Source of the DNA: Methanofollis sp. W23
GTDB lineage: Archaea; Halobacteriota; Methanomicrobia; Methanomicrobiales; Methanofollaceae
Assembly (NCBI RefSeq): GCF_017875325.1
Contig: NZ_JAGGMN010000001.1
Location: forward strand, 434,001 to 498,000
Reading direction: 5' to 3'
Length of the DNA: 64,000 bases
The notes beneath the pieces are model-generated. The model searched no databases. It was not told where the DNA came from and worked only from the letters and a program-made list of their open reading frames with translations. The translations under genes were made by a program, and so were the position numbers. Positions 61,545 through 64,000 of the stretch are shown one piece after another (positions within the stretch are counted from its first letter, which is position 1; the number at the start of each line of letters is the position of its first letter).

Positions 61545-62099
61545 TCACATAATGCTCTCGAGCTTCTGCTCGAGGAAGTCGAGGCCACGCTTGATGTCGT
61601 CGAGGTTCTTCCCGCCGGTGAGGATGATCTTGCCTGAGGAGAAGAGGAGAGCCACGATCTTTGGGTCCTTGATCCGGTAGACAAGTCCAGGGAACTGCTC
61701 GGGTTCGTACTCGATGTTCTCGAGGTTGAGGGTGATGACAACCTTGTTGAGGTTGATGTACCTGCCGATATCGTACGAGCAGACGATGTTGGTGATCCCG
61801 ACCTGGGGCTCGTCGTAGGTGTCGACTCCCGCCTCTTTGAGCGAGGAGACGATGATGTTGAGGCCTTTATAGAGGTCTTCCTTCTTCCTGATCCCGGTCA
61901 GGACCACCTTGCCCGACGAGAAGATCAGGGAGGCGATCTTCGGGTCGGTGATCCGGTAGACCGCGCCAGGGAAACGTTTGGTGTTCAGTTCGCAGTTTGC
62001 GACTTTCTGGGAGACCTCGCCCAGGTCGATGGAATCCGCGATGACACCAGATGCAACGATATTTTCGATCTTTAGTGACTCGTACCTTGAATCATCCAT
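61545..62099 (-). CDS. tbp: TATA-box-binding protein
   Basis: A 184-residue general transcription factor made of two direct repeats (about 7-95 and 98-184). Each contains the family block PG-VYRI-DPKI--L-FSSGK--LTG (RFPGAVYRITDPKIASLIFSSGK; QFPGLVYRIKDPKIVALLFSSGK). It lacks a long acidic tail. It converges with lhr, 7 bases between stops. GTATTATAGT at 62125-62134 lies about 30 bases before the ATG, so tbp itself probably has a leaderless mRNA. Confidence 0.97.
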   Translation of the reverse strand: MDDSRYESLKIENIVASGVIADSIDLGEVSQKVANCELNTKRFPGAVYRITDPKIASLIFSSGKVVLTGIRKKEDLYKGLNIIVSSLKEAGVDTYDEPQVGITNIVCSYDIGRYINLNKVVITLNLENIEYEPEQFPGLVYRIKDPKIVALLFSSGKIILTGGKNLDDIKRGLDFLEQKLESIM

Positions 62100-62988
62100 T
62101 ATTTATGTGTGCATCCCCTCGCACTATAATACTAACTGGAAATCTTTATGATACGTTGAGTGCTCCGGGTATTGGCGCATAATCTGACAGATCCCGTGGC
62201 CCGGATCACCCCCCGGGCGCGTCAGACGCGGTTTCAATGGTCGTGTCCCGAAATAACGCCGGGACGTCCCCCGGGCTTTCGAGGATTCCTCTTGATTGGT
62301 CAGGGGGCGTGGACAACGGTCTTCCAGGGTCGCCGGGGTCAGGAGAGATCTCAGGGGGCTCTTCTGTCTTCACCTCGATGGGGGGAGGGGAAGAGAGGCA
62401 TGAACCGAAGAAAGGCTTCCTCTCTTTGGTGGGGAGGGGTCGCCGTTCGAGAATCCATGACTTTCTGGCCCTGCAGAACCTCTTCTTTTTTCATCACCAT
62501 ACCCTCTCTCTGGCTCACGCCGGAGGCGTGTCCCGGGATCCCCTGGATGACGATAGGGACGGGAAGGCTGGAAAAAAGATCCTGAAAGGCGAGATGTTGT
62601 CTGTTGCCTCTCTTCGTGCGGGAGGTTCGGGGGGCGGCATGCCACGCCCCCGCCAGAGAGATTCATCAAGAGGATTTCTACAGAGCCGAAAGGATGCACT
62701 TCAGTTCGAAAAAATGTTCACTCCAAGAGAGTTTTGGAATATGCTCATGGCAAACCCGTGCCGATTCTTGAAGGCGTGATGATCAGATCGCTCCTCCAGA
62801 ACAAGAGCGCCGGTCCACAGACCCAGGGACCCACGAGAGTGTGCAGCCACATATGCGCGGGGCCTGGTAGTCCACGGGCCGCATATCCCCTGTCTCCTCC
62901 CCTGCCCGGGAACCACAGCCTCCATGCCGGGTCGGCGAGGGCGTCTGGCCAATATCTTTATTTTCGAGGAGCGACAATAGGTAATAAC
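62100..62988. other. Gap with tbp promoter, decayed repeats and tRNA promoter
   Basis: No gene seen. The tbp promoter occupies the first 40 bases. Positions 62150-62460 show no supported feature. Repeat remains fill 62468-62755. CTTTATTTT at 62955-62963 is the likely TATA element of the tRNA gene. Confidence 0.55.
62468..62755. repeat. Decayed miniature element and outer repeat
   Basis: Decayed GC modules lead to GGCATGCCACGCCCCCGCC, then AGAGAGATTCATCAAGAGGA and the end TTTCTACAGAGCC (62675-62687), the reverse complement of the left end at 42572. The outer repeat follows (62688-62755; GCACTTCAGTTCGAAAAAAT, then CACTCCAAGAGAGTTTTGGA), also found at 42840-42900. Confidence 0.7.
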
Positions 62989-63073
62989 GCGAGGGTTGCC
63001 GAGCCAGGCCAAAGGCGTTAGGTTCAGGGCCTAATCTCGTAGGAGTTCGAGCGTTCGAATCGCTCCCCTCGCA
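62989..63073 (+). tRNA. tRNA-Leu (CAG)
   Basis: An 85-nt class II tRNA. The acceptor stem is GCGAGGG / CCCTCGC with discriminator A. The anticodon stem TTAGG/CCTAA encloses the loop TTCAGGG with anticodon CAG (63025-63027). A long variable arm follows, then the T arm GAGCG-TTCGAAT-CGCTC. CCA is not encoded and there is no intron. The long variable arm and discriminator A fit leucine. Confidence 0.95.
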
Positions 63074-63669
63074 CTTCGTTTCTGAGATCTTCTTTTGAAA
63101 GAGCGTATGCCCTCAGTGTTCGAGTGTTCCAACTGGGGGTCCTGTAGAAATCCTCCCCCTCTTCGTTGCCCAACCATGCCTTCCCACGCCACCGCGCCGG
63201 GAGGTTCACCCCCCGGACCCCTGGGATGGCGATAGGGGCGGGAAGGCAGAGTGATTGATCGTGAAGACGGGTTGCGATCCCCTGGCTATCTTCATCCAGG
63301 GGGTCTCGGGCGGCAGTCGCCCCCGTCGAAAGGCCGTGGGAAGGCGGGGGACACACATTCTCCCTGCGATACGTGAGGGTTTCTACAAGGCCAGAATTTC
63401 AGAAAAGAAGCACTTCGGTTTGAAGGGATCTGCTCCAGGTCTGCGTGAAGCGAGATCTCTCTGCAGACCCGAAAGTGCAGGACAATTCAGGAGAGTGTCT
63501 CCGGGCATTTACAGGGGACGATACTTTGAGATATGGTGCATCTCCACGCCTGTGAGGGCCGGTGAAACCGGCCCGACACCGCGCTCTCCCCGCGGCCCCG
63601 CGACACGATCACGGCCAACACAGAACCCACATATACCCCGGAGACCATAGCCGGACCTGTGAACGACCT
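63074..63669. other. Gap between the tRNA gene and the last gene
   Basis: T-rich sequence (63079-63102) may terminate the tRNA transcript. An end-like GGTCCTGTAGAAA occurs at about 63139. Repeat modules occupy 63178-63440. CATATACC near 63630 is the likely TATA box of the gene at 63670. Confidence 0.55.
63178..63440. repeat. Intergenic hairpin modules with a miniature-element right end
   Basis: GCCTTCCC...GGGAAGGC (63178-63247) encloses CGCGCCGGGAGGTTCACCCC. A second decayed module follows, then GGGAAGGCGGGGGACACACA, ACGTGAGGG and the end TTTCTACAAGGCC (63380-63392), then the outer repeat GAATTTCAGAAAAGAAGCAC. The right half aligns with 47395-47455. Confidence 0.75.
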
Positions 63670-64000
63670 ATGGCACCCTCACAGAAACCCCGGAAAAAGA
63701 TGGGGCAGTACCATGTGATCTCTCTTCTTGTCGCCGCCCTCCTTACAGGATGCGTCCTGGTGGGGGCCGCAGTGCTCCTCTCCCCAGGTGAAGAGAACCA
63801 GGTGAGTGTACAGGCCGATATGAACGAGAGCGCCGCCTCGGCGATCGTACACGCCGCAGTCCCCGCCGCAGAGACGCCGATACAGGGCACCCTCGTCGGC
63901 GACGCACCTGACGCCCGGGTCTGGGAGTTTGAGGTCTCCTCAAAAGAACAGGGATCAGGCGTGATCGGGATCGACGCAAAAACCGGAGAGGTCGTGTACG
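63670..64000 (+). CDS. Membrane-anchored exterior protein, truncated by the window edge
   Basis: The first 110 residues of a gene that runs off the window. A basic N-terminus (MAPSQKPRKKMG) precedes one membrane helix (HVISLLVAALLTGCVLVGAA), and the rest is exterior. Near the edge, EFEVSSKEQG, then GVIGIDAKTGEVVY, resembles the strand that ends PepSY-type units, as in the protein at 21773. The cysteine in LLTGC could be a lipobox, but the segment continues hydrophobic. The full length is unknown. Confidence 0.7.
   Translation, partial: MAPSQKPRKKMGQYHVISLLVAALLTGCVLVGAAVLLSPGEENQVSVQADMNESAASAIVHAAVPAAETPIQGTLVGDAPDARVWEFEVSSKEQGSGVIGIDAKTGEVVY

Noticed and set aside
6237-63440. The regularly recurring GC hairpins as a possible CRISPR array
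   Set aside because: Copies are kilobases apart, imperfect, differ in orientation and lack unique spacers of uniform size; no cas gene is present.

Overview
The window looks like the chromosome of a high-GC methanogenic euryarchaeon, most likely of the order Methanomicrobiales (Methanofollis or Methanoculleus-like; genus not proven). The evidence is an archaeal information-processing set (TATA-binding protein, two MCM helicases, small RFC subunit, Lhr helicase), archaeal TATA boxes placed so that many transcripts would be leaderless or have very short leaders, a methanogen-type SelB-like protein, and large PKD/beta-helix surface proteins.

Layout. 0-7 kb: a 1516-residue secreted mosaic protein (PKD, Ig-like, beta-helix, metallophosphatase, CARDB), a small zinc-ribbon membrane protein, a cyclophilin and a HEAT-repeat protein. 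7.5-14.2 kb: a metal-chelate ABC import locus with permease, ATPase, a SAM methyltransferase and two substrate-binding proteins in one overlapping operon, and a third binding protein divergent from it. 15-19.4 kb: mutS-mutL. 19.7-25.8 kb: an iron-sulfur flavoprotein, a candidate structured RNA ahead of a small secreted protein, a PepSY-like protein with an ABC-2 permease, and two membrane proteins. 26.8-29.3 kb: an AT-rich TPR-CHAT protease gene. 29.5-34.7 kb: a SelB-like protein with lost GTPase motifs, an ADP-forming acyl-CoA synthetase and a DUF389 protein. 34.7-40.2 kb: the phosphate regulon (phoU, pstB, a fused pstC-pstA, pstS) with a divergent AbrB-PhoU regulator. 41-46.2 kb: a serine beta-lactamase-like lipoprotein, a thioredoxin and the first two dTDP-sugar genes. 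46.7-51.9 kb: a lipoprotein gene broken by a repeat element and an AT-rich TPR-PIN gene. 52-62.1 kb: a replication/repair block (mcm, mcm, rfcS; divergent RPA-associated protein, phosphoesterase, lhr; then tbp). 63 kb: tRNA-Leu(CAG). The window ends inside a membrane-anchored protein gene.

The most unusual feature is between the genes. Most long gaps carry related short repeats with 12-bp inverted ends close to GGCTCTGTAGAA, internal GC-rich hairpins and no transposase: a family of miniature inverted-repeat elements. One copy lies inside a lipoprotein gene, which suggests the elements have moved. The other leading candidates are the structured RNA at about 21.04-21.19 kb, the two AT-rich TPR effector-like genes (CHAT and PIN), and the transport operon with a built-in methyltransferase.
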